64,000 nucleotides of DNA, taken from the NCBI GenBank assembly GCA_013822245.1, contig PNKE01000032.1, positions 1-64,000 on the forward strand, written 5' to 3'. This DNA is from Candidatus Solibacter sp. (GTDB lineage Bacteria > Acidobacteriota > Terriglobia > Bryobacterales > Bryobacteraceae). Below are positions 1-7,772 of the stretch, in pieces. The notes below the pieces were generated by a model. It was not told the DNA's origin. It saw only the letters and a list, made by a program, of their open reading frames with translations, and searched no databases. Position 1 is the stretch's first letter. Every line of letters begins with the position of its first letter. The position numbers and the translations under genes are program-made.

Positions 1-16
1 AACTAGGCGTCAAGGA

Positions 17-95
17 GGCCACCCAACCCAACCGCGATTGGGTGGCCTGGAATGGGTGGTCTGGAATGGGTGGCCTTGGGTGGCCTGGCATCAAT
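17..95. repeat. Hairpin followed by degenerate 14-bp tandem repeats
   Basis: Positions 17-26 and 38-47 form a perfect 10-bp inverted repeat (GGCCACCCAA / TTGGGTGGCC) with an 11-nt loop. From 39 to about 95 the right arm is reused as a degenerate tandem repeat with core TGGGTGGCC followed by TGGAA, four copies with small changes. No coding frame explains it. It lies about 200 bp beyond the stop of the recA fragment, so a repetitive extragenic element is more likely than a terminator; there is no T-run. Confidence 0.6.
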
Positions 96-288
96 CAGCC
101 CCTCCAACCCCCGAATCCGCCTTCTCCCGGAGCTTCCCTACCTGCCGCAAGCTTTTTGTTATTTCTCGTAACGCATTCATTCTAAAGGTCCAATGACAGA
201 AATTAATTCGTTTGGTCAACCTCCGGCCACCTCCTGGGGGACGAGCGCGGATTCGCCCGCCCGGCGGCCCCGCACAGCCTGATCCGGC

Positions 289-540
289 CTATATGGATCC
301 CTTCGCCGCAACCGCTTTGGCCGGCTCGGGCGGCGAAACTGGAGCGGCCACAACCTGCGGCGCCATGCCGAGCGTCTGGCGGACCTGAGTATCCAGTTTG
401 GTCAGCGTCTCCGGATGGACGCGCAGGAGCGTCTTGGCGTTCTCGCGCCCCTGGCCGGTTCGCTCGCCCGGGTAGCTGCACCACGACCCGCTCTTCTCGA
501 CGATCTTGCGCTCCGCGCCGGCGTCGATCGCGTCCCCAAG
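289..540 (-). pseudogene. recA: 3' fragment of recA (recombinase A), 5' part missing
   Basis: Reading the minus strand from 540 down to a TAG at 289-291 gives 83 residues that match the RecA C-terminal region: the sequence starts LGDAIDAGAERKIVEKSGSW and continues with the hallmark SYPGERTGQGRENAK segment, then a variable acidic/Ala-Pro tail. The N-terminal about 270 residues (Walker A and B, DNA-binding loops) are absent. Homology stops at about 540, exactly where a plus-strand transposase C-terminus begins, so the gene was cut by a mobile element or by a rearrangement. It cannot make functional RecA; a complete recA must lie elsewhere if the strain is recombination-proficient. recX is at 24770-25303, not adjacent. 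Confidence 0.85.
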
Positions 541-635
541 GCTTCTACACCAACATGGAACCGATCGACAGACATGCCTACGGCTGGCGGAACTTCAACG
601 GCTACAAAATGCCAGTGCGGGTCTTATGCGCGTAA
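540..635 (+). pseudogene. C-terminal tail of an IS transposase (ISL3-like)
   Basis: The plus frame 540-635 encodes about 31 residues ending in TAA (633-635). It contains FYTNMEPIDRHAYGWRNFN and ends with VRVLCA, which resembles the YGFRNF.NYR.RV end of ISL3-type transposases (family knowledge). There is no upstream frame, so only the tail remains. It abuts the recA fragment on the opposite strand. Family assignment is tentative; transposase identity is likely. Confidence 0.6.
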
Positions 636-779
636 ACCGCTCTGGATCCCTGGGTGTCCCCCGTCTTTGGCGTAGCGCCAGGGAGCGCCCTCAATGTCCT
701 GGCACGCGCGGCGTGGCGGCACATGGCAACACGGCAGGCCTTTGGCTCATCGTAAGTTGTTGGGAATACAGAGGTGGGA

Positions 780-854
780 TGGTAGCGCTAAGGGGATTCG
801 AACCCCTATTTAAGCCTTGAGAGGGCCTTGTCCTAACCCTTAGACGATAGCGCC
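780..854 (-). tRNA. tRNA-Glu (anticodon CTC), CCA encoded
   Basis: The minus strand folds as a full cloverleaf: 7-bp acceptor (GGCGCTA / TAGCGCT, one G-U), D arm GTCTAAGGGTTAGGAC, anticodon stem AGGCC/GGCTT with loop CTCTCAA (anticodon CTC, reads GAG), T arm with loop TTCGAAT, discriminator A, and a genomic CCA at 780-782. The D arm is typical of bacterial tRNA-Glu. No assigned gene overlaps it. Confidence 0.95.
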
Positions 855-888
855 GTCCACTTTCCAAGCTATCAGGAGCGCGGCGGAA

Positions 889-1038
889 AATGCAAGCGCA
901 GACTCTGCCGATGCGGATGAGCAGCCCATCCGGCGCTGCCGCAACCACAAGCTGCGCAACGTGATCGAGGAGTTGCTCAAGGAACAGCAGGCTCAGGCGG
1001 CGCGCACTCCTCGCCCGCGCCAGGCTACTGGCGCCTGA
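889..1038 (+). pseudogene. Fragment of an IS256/mutator-type transposase
   Basis: The plus frame 889-1038 (stop TGA 1036-1038) encodes about 49 residues including RRCRNHKLRNVIEELLKEQQ. This resembles the RC..HK..NV segment that IS256-family transposases carry in the middle of the protein. Both the N-terminal catalytic region and the C-terminus are missing. It lies just outside the 5' end of tRNA-Glu. The match is to one motif only, so the call is moderate. Confidence 0.45.
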
Positions 1039-1095
1039 ATCCGTTGTGCCCCGAGATCGACGAGTTCGCCTGCGGCGGTAACCGCCGCCGCCGGC

Positions 1096-1593
1096 CCCGG
1101 GACGCGCGTTGTTCGGCTGCACGTTCTGTTCGAGCTTCAGGCCCAGGGTGGCCATATAGCCGGCCTCGATTACTGTGTCGCGGCGCAGTTCGCGCTGCAC
1201 ATTGAAGCTCCACTGCGCGGAGGGCCTGGTGCGCTGGAACAGGCCGATGCCCGCCTGCTGGATCTGCTTCGGGCTTACCTCGGCGGGGCCGAAGACGTCG
1301 AAGGTCGGGAACTGCGGGATGAATGCGTTGGCGGAAAGCGTCTGCGCGATGTTGCCGGGCAGCACCGCGGCCAGGCGGAACAGCGGGTTGGCGTCAGTGG
1401 CGGCATAGAACAGACCCGCGCCCGCGCGGATCACCGTCTTCGGCGTCGTGTTCCAGGCCAGGCCGAGGCGCGGCGCCCAGTTGTTCTTGTAGGTATTGGC
1501 GCAGCCCTTCGGATAGCCGCTCTGGCCGCGGATGAAGAACAGTGGCTCGTAACTGGCGAGCCGCCCTTCTCCGAAGACATCCCACGGGCTGGA
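1096..1593 (-). pseudogene. Fragment of an Oar-like TonB-dependent receptor
   Basis: About 166 residues on the minus strand match the beta-barrel part of the large carboxypeptidase-regulatory-like/TonB receptors abundant in Acidobacteria: SPWDVFGEGRLASYEP, then NNWAPRLGLAWNTTPKTVIR, AGAGLFYAATD, and QWSFNVQRELRRDTVIEAGY followed by NVQPNNARPG. No signal peptide, plug domain or terminal strands are present. An open frame runs on to 691, but its sequence after about 1096 is unrelated (antisense of the IS256-like scrap and through the tRNA gene). The N-terminal side likewise loses similarity upstream of about 1593. A degraded remnant, not a live gene. Confidence 0.7.
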
Positions 1594-2768
1594 CACGTTC
1601 CGGTGGCCTCGCGCGCACGCGACTCTACGCCGACGGTTGTGAAAACTCAGTTCGCGAAACGCGAGACGAAAAACGGGTCGTCGCTTAGATGCATGTGATG
1701 ACCCCAACCATCCACCGGCCCCGCAACCGATCTGCCGGGCAGAATCAGCCTGCACCCGTCCCAGCCGTTCCTTGGTTTCTCATCGTCTCGCGAGGATGGA
1801 GGCGGGGAACCGACCCAGCGCACAACCCGTGTGTTGTGCTGCGCCACCCAGGGCGATGCCCGCCCCCAGTCCCTCTATCGATCCGCTTACGCTTCGCGCC
1901 GCTTCCGCTGCCGCGCCGTCTTGACGGCCAGGGCATCGAGAAACTCCTGCACATCGAGCGCCTCGACCTGCGGGGCAACGGTCCTGATTGGTGCAGGACT
2001 GGCGACTTTGGGGTGGATAATTGCCGCGTGCACGGCATCGTGCTTTCCCATCGCGCGACGGAGTGATTGCAGGGGGCCGGCCATCGCGGGTTGAATTGTT
2101 TTCGATGATTGCCAGCCTTCGAGCCAACCTTACTATCCAATCGACACCAACGCAACACTATCGAAGCAGCCAGATGCAAGCCAATGAACCTGGACCTCAT
2201 GCTTCAATGGTTCATGACATCAGGCCGCCGGCAGACCGCGTGCCGAGATGACTCTTGCGGTTTCCTCGGCGAGGAAACTCTCAAGCGTCCTTGAGAAGGC
2301 CCGGTTCATGGGTGGGTCATCAGAGGGTTTGTCGTGATCTGCCAGCGCTCGGCTGCGGCAGTGGTAACGGCGGGCAATGCCGTGGGGGAAGCCGCAGCTA
2401 ATCCATCGTTCTTCACATTGATTCCTGTTCTCGCCCTGCTCAGTAATTACGGCCAGGAGAACTGTCTCATCAATGTTGGCACGGAGGGCGCGATCCGTCC
2501 GGTTAGCTCTTCCGGCTCCGCTGTGCGGCGCCGCGGACGCGGCCATTCCCCGCGGCCCGGAAAGCCGCGTAATGACCCTCCTCTGGCGAGCCTTTGCACC
2601 GCCGTCCGCCCGTTCCCAACTCACACCGGGCTCCGCCAACGTCTGAACTTATGCCAAATCAGCCGTCTGGCCCCAACCGGGGGACACTCTACGGAATCGC
2701 TGCTTGGAAGAGTCTGGCGCTTTCTAAAGCGGCTCAATCGTGAGAGAATGGGGAAGTACACGATGGAT
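1594..2768. other. Degenerate intergenic stretch with no confident gene
   Basis: This 1.2 kb between the receptor fragment and tRNA-Pro holds only short frames. The best is a 65-codon minus-strand frame at 1887-2084, starting MAGPLQSLRRAMGKHDAV and ending in a basic tail; I do not recognise it and see no ribosome-binding site that decides it. A second minus-strand frame ends at 2220 with a helical, charged tail (RTLESFLAEETARVISARG) that could be the 3' end of a lost gene. Lower GC patches and broken frames fit an old recombination scar. Confidence 0.4.
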
Positions 2769-2846
2769 CGGGCCGTGGCGCAGCCTGGCTAGCGCGCTTG
2801 CTTGGGGTGCAAGAGGTCCCGGGTTCAAATCCCGGCGGCCCGACCA
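2769..2846 (+). tRNA. tRNA-Pro (anticodon GGG), CCA encoded
   Basis: Full cloverleaf: acceptor CGGGCCG / CGGCCCG, D arm with GCGC stems, anticodon stem CTTGC/GCAAG with loop TTGGGGT (anticodon GGG), T arm CCGGG TTCAAAT CCCGG, discriminator A and genomic CCA at 2844-2846. It reads codon CCC. It sits next to repeat-rich DNA and an IS21-like end, a common setting for integration at tRNA genes. Confidence 0.96.
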
Positions 2847-2891
2847 AACGTTTCAAACACTTACACCCCTCCCCTCCTCCACACCCCCACT

Positions 2892-2956
2892 TTTAGGTCC
2901 AAGTTTAGGTCCAAAACCACTTCCAGCGCCCATGTGGCCATGGGGGTCATGGCCAC
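2892..2956 (+). repeat. Direct repeat and 9-bp hairpin downstream of tRNA-Pro
   Basis: The 11-mer TTTAGGTCCAA occurs twice (2892-2902 and 2904-2914). A perfect inverted repeat GTGGCCATG / CATGGCCAC with a 5-nt loop follows at 2934-2956. There is no T-run, so this is not a canonical terminator. It could be processing-related structure or a scar of an element integrated at the tRNA. Confidence 0.45.
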
Positions 2957-3081
2957 TTCGACGACCCCATGCCTATCTCGTTGATGCTCCATGGCTTGGT
3001 GCCCATGGTAGCCATGGGGACGTGTTTTGGAGATTCTTCGTGTTGCGAAACAGGAGACGAAAAACATCCACGCTTATATAT

Positions 3082-3421
3082 GTCAGCGACGGTGCAAAAA
3101 TCCCCATAGTGCCGGTTGAAACTTCCCCACCCGGTGGCCAGGGTCGAAGCCGGTGCCGACTCTTGTAGGAGGAGGTACCGAGACCTCTTACGAGGAAGAG
3201 ACGTGAACGACATCGAGGAGTTGAAACGGCAAGGACTGAGCATTCAGGCGATCGGCAACGAGACAGGTTTTGATACGAAGAAGGTCCGCCGACGCTTACT
3301 GCAACTCGGAGCGGTTCCGGTTTACGGGCCGCGAGCAGCGCAGCCGAGCAAACCGGATCCTTTCAATTCATACCTGGAAGAACGGCTGCTCGCCGGGGCT
3401 TGGAATGCGCAGGTACTATTG
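3082..3421 (+). mobile_element. Left end of an IS21-family element, truncated
   Basis: At 3082 the sequence TGTCAGCGACGGTGC begins, matching the TGT.AGCGAC start of IS21-family termini, followed by further terminal-repeat-like stretches (GGTGCAAAAATCCCC, AGTGCCGGTTGAAACTTCCCC). The istA reading frame starts about 120 bp inside and loses homology at about 3421. No right end and no istB are present, so only the left about 340 bp survive. Confidence 0.7.
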
Positions 3422-3502
3422 TGGGCTTGTCCCCGTTCGCGCAAATGCTTCGGCGGCGTCTTTGACACGATCGACAGTTGCGGGACTCCCGCCCGTTCGT
3501 AG
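3202..3502 (+). pseudogene. istA: Truncated IS21 transposase IstA, N-terminal part
   Basis: From the GTG at 3202 the frame reads VNDIEELKRQGLSIQAIGNE, the helix-turn-helix start of IstA. It continues with PVYGPRAAQPSKPDPF, then SYLEERLLAGAWNAQVLL, both highly typical of IS21 transposases. After VLL at about 3421 the sequence diverges into an unrelated tail and stops at 3500-3502. The DDE catalytic core and IstB are missing, so it is inactive. Confidence 0.75.
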
Positions 3503-3613
3503 AGGATGTGCTCAGATCCGCGTGGGGAAATCGCCACGGAGACAACCAATGCCAGGAGGTGAGTGAACGCATCGCGCCTCACATCCGGTGCACGCTGAAA
3601 TCATGATCAGCGG

Positions 3614-3700
3614 CTATATTGCTGCATCGAGTCTTCCGTCCCGCGTCAGCCGGCACGGCGGAAAACACGACTGGTATACCAACCCGGAAACCGGCGTCTC
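3614..3700 (-). pseudogene. Duplicated C-terminal scrap of an HpnI-like glycosyltransferase
   Basis: The minus strand ending in TAG at 3614-3616 reads RLTRDGRLDAAI. This is almost the same as the C-terminus of the intact hpnI (RLTRDGRLDRAE) that ends at 3789. The DNA also matches over the shared CCGTCCCGCGTCAG core. Upstream the similarity decays through a probable frameshift. It looks like the tail of a former second copy or a tandem-duplication scar just downstream of hpnI. Confidence 0.55.
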
Positions 3701-3788
3701 CCAGCCTGTGCCTCGTCACGCAGAGGTGAATGAACACCTCGCGATTCACATCCTGCGAAGCCTCAGGTCCTGACCGGCGCCTCCGCGC

Positions 3789-4901
3789 CTACTCCGCCCT
3801 ATCCAGCCGCCCGTCCCGCGTCAGTCGGTACCGCGCTCCCCGCCACTCGACGGTATTGCCCACCCAGCCCGCCACCCACACCACAAACGCCCAGACATCC
3901 CACACCACCGCCAGCCAGCATAGCCACACCGCCGGCCAATGCCGCAGCGCAACCCCCGCCGCCAACGCCGTCGCCGTCCGCGCCGCCCAGCACGCCATCG
4001 CCGGCGCCGGCTGCCCCATCGCCAGAAACGCCGCCATCCAAATGCCCGCATGAGTCACCGGCAACCCCGCGTACCCGTCGCCCCTCGATACCCGGATCGT
4101 CCGCGCCCACCTCACCTGATGCCGCCACACCGACGCCATCGACGGGTCGGACAAATGCGTCTCCACCACCACTTCGCTCAAGTGCGCACGCTTGCCCGTC
4201 GCCAGCATCCGCTTCGCCAACTGGTAATCGTCGGCGATATACTCCGCCACCGCCTCGAAGCCCCCAGCCGCCTCAAGATCCTGCCTCCGGAAACAGATCG
4301 TCGACCCCAACCCAAACTCCCTCACCCCCACCATCGGCGCCACCAGCGTCGACGGAATGAAATCCGTCGCAATCCCAAACGCCTCCCACTTGCCCGCCAC
4401 CGACGACGAAACCGCCCTGTAGACGCACGTCACCAGTCCAATCCCCTGGTCCTCGATCAACGGAGCCGCCACCCGCCGCAAGTAATCCGGCGGCACGGTC
4501 ACATCGCTGTCGTTCATCAACAGCAGCGGATACCGCGCCTCGCGCGCCAGATCGATCAGCGTCCCGGCTTTTGCATTCGGCGTCTGCCGCGTCGAATGAA
4601 TCAGCCGCATCGCCACATCGGGGTTTGATTCAATCAACCGCCGGATCGCCGGCACGGCCTCGTCGTCCATCGTATGCACTCCGAACAGAACCTCGAACTC
4701 CGGGTGATCCTGCCTGGCGTGCGACCCGATCGCCTCCTCGAAACCCTCATCCAGCCCGCACACCGGCTTCAGCACCGACACCCCCACAGTCCTGCCCGGC
4801 TCACCCTTCCGCCTCAGTGCAAACCGCAGTGTTGCCGCCAGCGCGGCCAGTTGATACCCAACCGGGACGATGGCGGCGGCGAGGTACAGCAGCGGGTTCA
4901 T
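3789..4901 (-). CDS. hpnI: HpnI-type hopanoid-associated glycosyltransferase (GT2/GT21 like)
   Basis: Membrane glycosyltransferase of 370 residues expected to add an N-acetylglucosaminyl-type sugar to bacteriohopanetetrol, the first step towards composite hopanoid head groups (family knowledge). Visible features: an N-terminal membrane segment (LLYLAAAIVPVGYQLAAL), SVLKPVCGLDEG, the D-x-D-like MNDSDVTV, the acceptor-site Asp in YIADDYQLAKRM, a QVRWARTIR (Q/RxxRW) motif and several C-terminal hydrophobic segments. The start at 4901 (MNPLLYL) is chosen because it places the membrane segment first and overlaps the upstream stop as ATGA; the longer frame adds only low-complexity residues. It is last in the hpnJ-EamA-EamA-hpnI operon. 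A deacetylase HpnK was not found in the window. Confidence 0.85.
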   Translation of the reverse strand: MNPLLYLAAAIVPVGYQLAALAATLRFALRRKGEPGRTVGVSVLKPVCGLDEGFEEAIGSHARQDHPEFEVLFGVHTMDDEAVPAIRRLIESNPDVAMRLIHSTRQTPNAKAGTLIDLAREARYPLLLMNDSDVTVPPDYLRRVAAPLIEDQGIGLVTCVYRAVSSSVAGKWEAFGIATDFIPSTLVAPMVGVREFGLGSTICFRRQDLEAAGGFEAVAEYIADDYQLAKRMLATGKRAHLSEVVVETHLSDPSMASVWRHQVRWARTIRVSRGDGYAGLPVTHAGIWMAAFLAMGQPAPAMACWAARTATALAAGVALRHWPAVWLCWLAVVWDVWAFVVWVAGWVGNTVEWRGARYRLTRDGRLDRAE

Positions 4902-5206
4902 TGGGATATCAGATAGACGCCAACAGTCACCAGCACCGCCCCCGCCCACCGCCGCGACGTCACCTGTTCCTTCAGCACCAGCCCCGCAAGCACGGTCTCA
5001 ATCACCAGGCTCGCCGCCGTCGCCGGCACGGCAAAACTCAAATCGGCGATCTTCAGCAGTTGCGTGAACGCGAAAAACGATGCCGCCATGAAGACGATCG
5101 ACAGCGGCAGCTTCCAGGCCCGCCCCCCCCGCCTCATGCCATGGCTTTGCAACAGGTCGCAGCACACCGTCGCGCCGACAACACATCCCACCAGAGCCCA
5201 TTTCAT
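4898..5206 (-). CDS. Half-size EamA/SMR-like membrane protein (second of a pair)
   Basis: 102 residues with four predicted membrane segments (ALVGCVVGATVCCDLL, LPLSIVFMAASFFAFTQLL, FAVPATAASLVIETVLAGLVL, RWAGAVLVTVGVYLI). The KEQVTSRRWAGAVLV end is typical of EamA/DMT repeat units. One unit has half the usual ten-helix length, so it should pair with another half, most obviously the neighbour at 5203-5577. It overlaps both neighbours by ATGA, indicating translational coupling. In ArnE/ArnF, comparable small pairs flip a lipid-linked sugar. Position between HpnJ and HpnI suggests movement of a hopanoid or lipid-linked sugar, which is inference. Confidence 0.75.
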   Translation of the reverse strand: MKWALVGCVVGATVCCDLLQSHGMRRGGRAWKLPLSIVFMAASFFAFTQLLKIADLSFAVPATAASLVIETVLAGLVLKEQVTSRRWAGAVLVTVGVYLISQ

Positions 5207-5577
5207 CGCTCCGGCTCCTCCTGCGACGGCGGCGTCAGTGACGTCAACGCAGCCCCTGCCGCAATCAGCACCGCGCCCGCCCATCGCGCCGCCGAAACCT
5301 GTTCCCCCAACAGCATCGCCCCCGCGGCCACATTCAGCGCATAGCCTACCGCCGTGATCGGCAGAACGAAGCTCAAATCCGCCATGCCCAGCAGTTTCAT
5401 CCGCAGCAGCGTCCAGGCGATCAACATGGCGATGCCCCCGATCGCCGCCGGATGGATCAACGCACTCACCGGACCCGCCCCTTCGGGCGCGGCTTTCATC
5501 CCCATGCTCAACAGGAAATTGCCCGCGACATTGCTGGCGATGACCACCGCCAGCAGCGCAAACGTCCGCGTGCGCAC
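5203..5577 (-). CDS. Half-size EamA/SMR-like membrane protein (first of a pair)
   Basis: 124 residues from a GTG at 5577, directly after the hpnJ stop (5580-5582). Four hydrophobic segments are visible: FALLAVVIASNVAGNFLLS, HPAAIGGIAMLIAWTLLRM, LSFVLPITAVGYALNVAAGA and RWAGAVLIAAGAALTSL. GEQVSAARWAGAVL parallels KEQVTSRRWAGAVL of the downstream protein, so the two are paralogous halves. The C-terminus is a short charged tail (PPSQEEPER). A longer upstream frame would start inside hpnJ and lacks membrane character, so GTG 5577 is preferred. A heterodimeric small transporter for hopanoid head-group assembly is likely but unproven. Confidence 0.75.
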   Translation of the reverse strand: MRTRTFALLAVVIASNVAGNFLLSMGMKAAPEGAGPVSALIHPAAIGGIAMLIAWTLLRMKLLGMADLSFVLPITAVGYALNVAAGAMLLGEQVSAARWAGAVLIAAGAALTSLTPPSQEEPER

Positions 5578-5579
5578 GG

Positions 5580-7037
5580 TCAGTCGCCGGCAGCGTTTGC
5601 CGATGCCTGCCGCTGGTCGGCGACAAACTTCTTGCGCTTGCTGCGCAGCGCCAGGTATTCGCGCGCCTCTTTGTATAGCCGCCGGCGCTCCTCGTTGTTG
5701 AAGATCGCCTTGCGCACCACCCGCCACGCGGCCTTCGGGCGGAAGTAATACTCGCCGTAGAACCGTTCCACCCAGTCCACCAGTTCCGCCCGGTCCAGCC
5801 CCGGATACACCACGGTCGGCAACTGGTGGCCCGTATCATCGGTCATCGACGCATCAAGCTGAATCAGACCGTTCTTCTCGGCGTATTCGTAAAACTCCGT
5901 CCCCGGATACGGATGCGCGATCGACACCTGAATCGTCTCGGTGTCCAGCGATTTGGCGAAATCCACCGTGTTCCGGATCGACTCCCTCGACTCCCCAGGC
6001 AGCCCCACAATGAAGTCGCCGTGGATCGTCAGCCCCAGCTTGTGCGCGTTTTCGGTGAACCGCCGCGCCATCTCCAGCGTTGCGCCCTTCTTGATGTTTT
6101 TCAGGATCTGCGCGTCGCCCGACTCATACCCGACAATCATCAGCCGCGCCCCGGCATCCTTCATCGCCTTCAGCGTGTCGTAATCCGTCGTCACTCTCGA
6201 CGTGCACGACCACGTCACTCCCAGCGGCGCCAGCTTCTCGCACAGCTCAATCGTCCGCTTGCCCTTGTAGTTGAACGTATCGTCGTCGAAGAAGATCTCC
6301 TTCAACCCCGGAAAATTCTCCTTCGCCCACGCCACTTCGTTCACCACATCCTCGGCCGAGCGCAGCCTCCACCTATGCCCCGAATGCGTCTGCGGCCACA
6401 GGCAGAACGTGCACAGCGCCGGACACCCCCTCGACGTATAGAGCGAAATGAACGGGTTGTTCAGGAACGGAACGTTATACCGCCGGAAGTCCAGGTCCCG
6501 CTTGTAGATCTTGGTCACCCAGGGCAGTGAATCGAGGTCCTCGATGTATCCGCCCTCAGGATTGTGGACAACCTTGCCGTTTTGGCGATAGCTGACGCCC
6601 GGAATCTCGGCCAGCGGCTTGCCGTTGGCGTAATCCACAATCTGGTGGTCAAACTCCCGTCTCACCACGAAATCGATCGCCGTCGTCGACTTCAGAACCT
6701 TTTCCGGCTCCACCGTCACCGGCGGCCCGACGAAGCACACCTTCAACTTCGGGTTGACGTCTTTCATCAACTCCGCCATGCGGATATCCACGGCCAGGCC
6801 CGGCGTCGACGTGAACAGCACCAGCAGTTCGAAGTCCTTGGCCATGTCCACGGTCTGCTGGATCGAGATCTTATGCGGCGGTGCGTCGACGACTTTCGAA
6901 TCCTTCAACATCCCGGCCGGATAGCACAGCCACACCGGGTACCAGTAGGATTCAATCTCTCGCGTGGCCGGCCAGCGCGAGCTTGCGCCGCCGTCAAAGC
7001 CCTCAAAAGATGGCGGATTCAAAAAGAGAGTGCGCAT
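5580..7037 (-). CDS. hpnJ: Hopanoid biosynthesis B12-binding radical SAM protein HpnJ
   Basis: 485 residues. The start MRTLFLNPPSFEGFDGG and WPATREIESYWYPVW match the HpnJ N-terminus, followed by a cobalamin-binding-like domain (about 40-150). The radical SAM cluster motif CPALCTFC (C205, C209, C212) is followed by LWPQTHSGHRWR, a signature of HpnJ. HpnJ acts on the sugar of hopanoid glycosides to give the cyclitol ether (established for the family). ATG 7037 is chosen by homology; the frame extends 88 codons upstream without family features. The start lies 61 bp after the cysH stop, so it may be read through from the cys operon. The GTG of the next gene follows after two bases. Confidence 0.92.
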   Translation of the reverse strand: MRTLFLNPPSFEGFDGGASSRWPATREIESYWYPVWLCYPAGMLKDSKVVDAPPHKISIQQTVDMAKDFELLVLFTSTPGLAVDIRMAELMKDVNPKLKVCFVGPPVTVEPEKVLKSTTAIDFVVRREFDHQIVDYANGKPLAEIPGVSYRQNGKVVHNPEGGYIEDLDSLPWVTKIYKRDLDFRRYNVPFLNNPFISLYTSRGCPALCTFCLWPQTHSGHRWRLRSAEDVVNEVAWAKENFPGLKEIFFDDDTFNYKGKRTIELCEKLAPLGVTWSCTSRVTTDYDTLKAMKDAGARLMIVGYESGDAQILKNIKKGATLEMARRFTENAHKLGLTIHGDFIVGLPGESRESIRNTVDFAKSLDTETIQVSIAHPYPGTEFYEYAEKNGLIQLDASMTDDTGHQLPTVVYPGLDRAELVDWVERFYGEYYFRPKAAWRVVRKAIFNNEERRRLYKEAREYLALRSKRKKFVADQRQASANAAGD

Positions 7038-7098
7038 TCCGGGGAGCCTTGGAGCGCTCAGGTAGAGCTTACCCTCATTGTACCAGCGGGATCGCCGT

Positions 7099-7770
7099 TT
7101 ACCCGGCCTTCTCTGAAACCGTGTGCAACCCGCACTCCAGCTTCCGCCCGCCCCAACGCCCCGACCGCGCATGGCTCTCCGGGTCCGGCTTCGCCGTGCA
7201 TGGCTCGCAGCCGATGCTCGTATACCCGGCGTCGTACAGCGCCAACCGCGGAATCTCGTTCGCCGCCAGATACGCCTCCACGTCCCGCATCGTCCAGTCA
7301 TAGAGCGGACTCAGCTTGGTCAGCGACAGCCCGTTCGGAAACTGGTGCGCCTCCGAAGGCTGCAAATTCGCCCGCGTCGGCGACTGCTCCCGCCTCAGCC
7401 CCGTGAACCACAGCTTGTACCCGGCCAGCCCCGCCATCAGCGGCTCCACCTTCCTCATATGGCAGCACCTCGACGGGTCCGATTCATACAGAATCCCGAA
7501 CGCCCCTTCCTGCTCCGCCACGCTCCGTGCCGGCGTCAGATTCTTCACCTCAATCCCAAACTGCCCGGCGATCCTGTCCCTGTACTCGTACACTTCGGCG
7601 AAGTGATACCCCGTGTCCAGGAACAACACATCAATCCCCGGCTTCGCCGCCAGCAACAAATGCACCAGCGCGACGTCTTCCGACTGGAAACTGCACGTCA
7701 CGCACGCCTGCTCGCCCCCGGCCAGCGCCCCGGCGATAATCCCCTGTGCCGATGTCAAAACGTCCGCCAT
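7099..7770 (-). CDS. cysH: Assimilatory adenylylsulfate (APS) reductase CysH
   Basis: 223 residues. It reduces activated sulfate to sulfite with thioredoxin-type electrons. The PAPS-reductase fold shows TCSFQSEDVALVHLL (substrate P-loop), LDTGYHFAEVYEYRD, GLRREQSPTRA and the C-terminal ECGLH with the catalytic Cys. The pairs C102-C103 and C188-x-x-C191 (CEPC) are the 4Fe-4S ligands that mark the APS-using type, not the PAPS-using enterobacterial type. This agrees with the absence of a working APS kinase in the neighbouring cysN. It starts 2 bp after the cysN stop. Confidence 0.93.
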   Translation of the reverse strand: MADVLTSAQGIIAGALAGGEQACVTCSFQSEDVALVHLLLAAKPGIDVLFLDTGYHFAEVYEYRDRIAGQFGIEVKNLTPARSVAEQEGAFGILYESDPSRCCHMRKVEPLMAGLAGYKLWFTGLRREQSPTRANLQPSEAHQFPNGLSLTKLSPLYDWTMRDVEAYLAANEIPRLALYDAGYTSIGCEPCTAKPDPESHARSGRWGGRKLECGLHTVSEKAG

Positions 7771-7772
7771 CT

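Noticed and set aside
691-1095. C-terminal extension of the TonB receptor fragment through tRNA-Glu
   Set aside because: The part below 1096 is antisense to a transposase scrap and crosses the tRNA; not receptor sequence.
3322-3582. Minus-strand 86-codon frame opposite istA
   Set aside because: Overlaps the IS21 fragment; no start signal or recognisable family.
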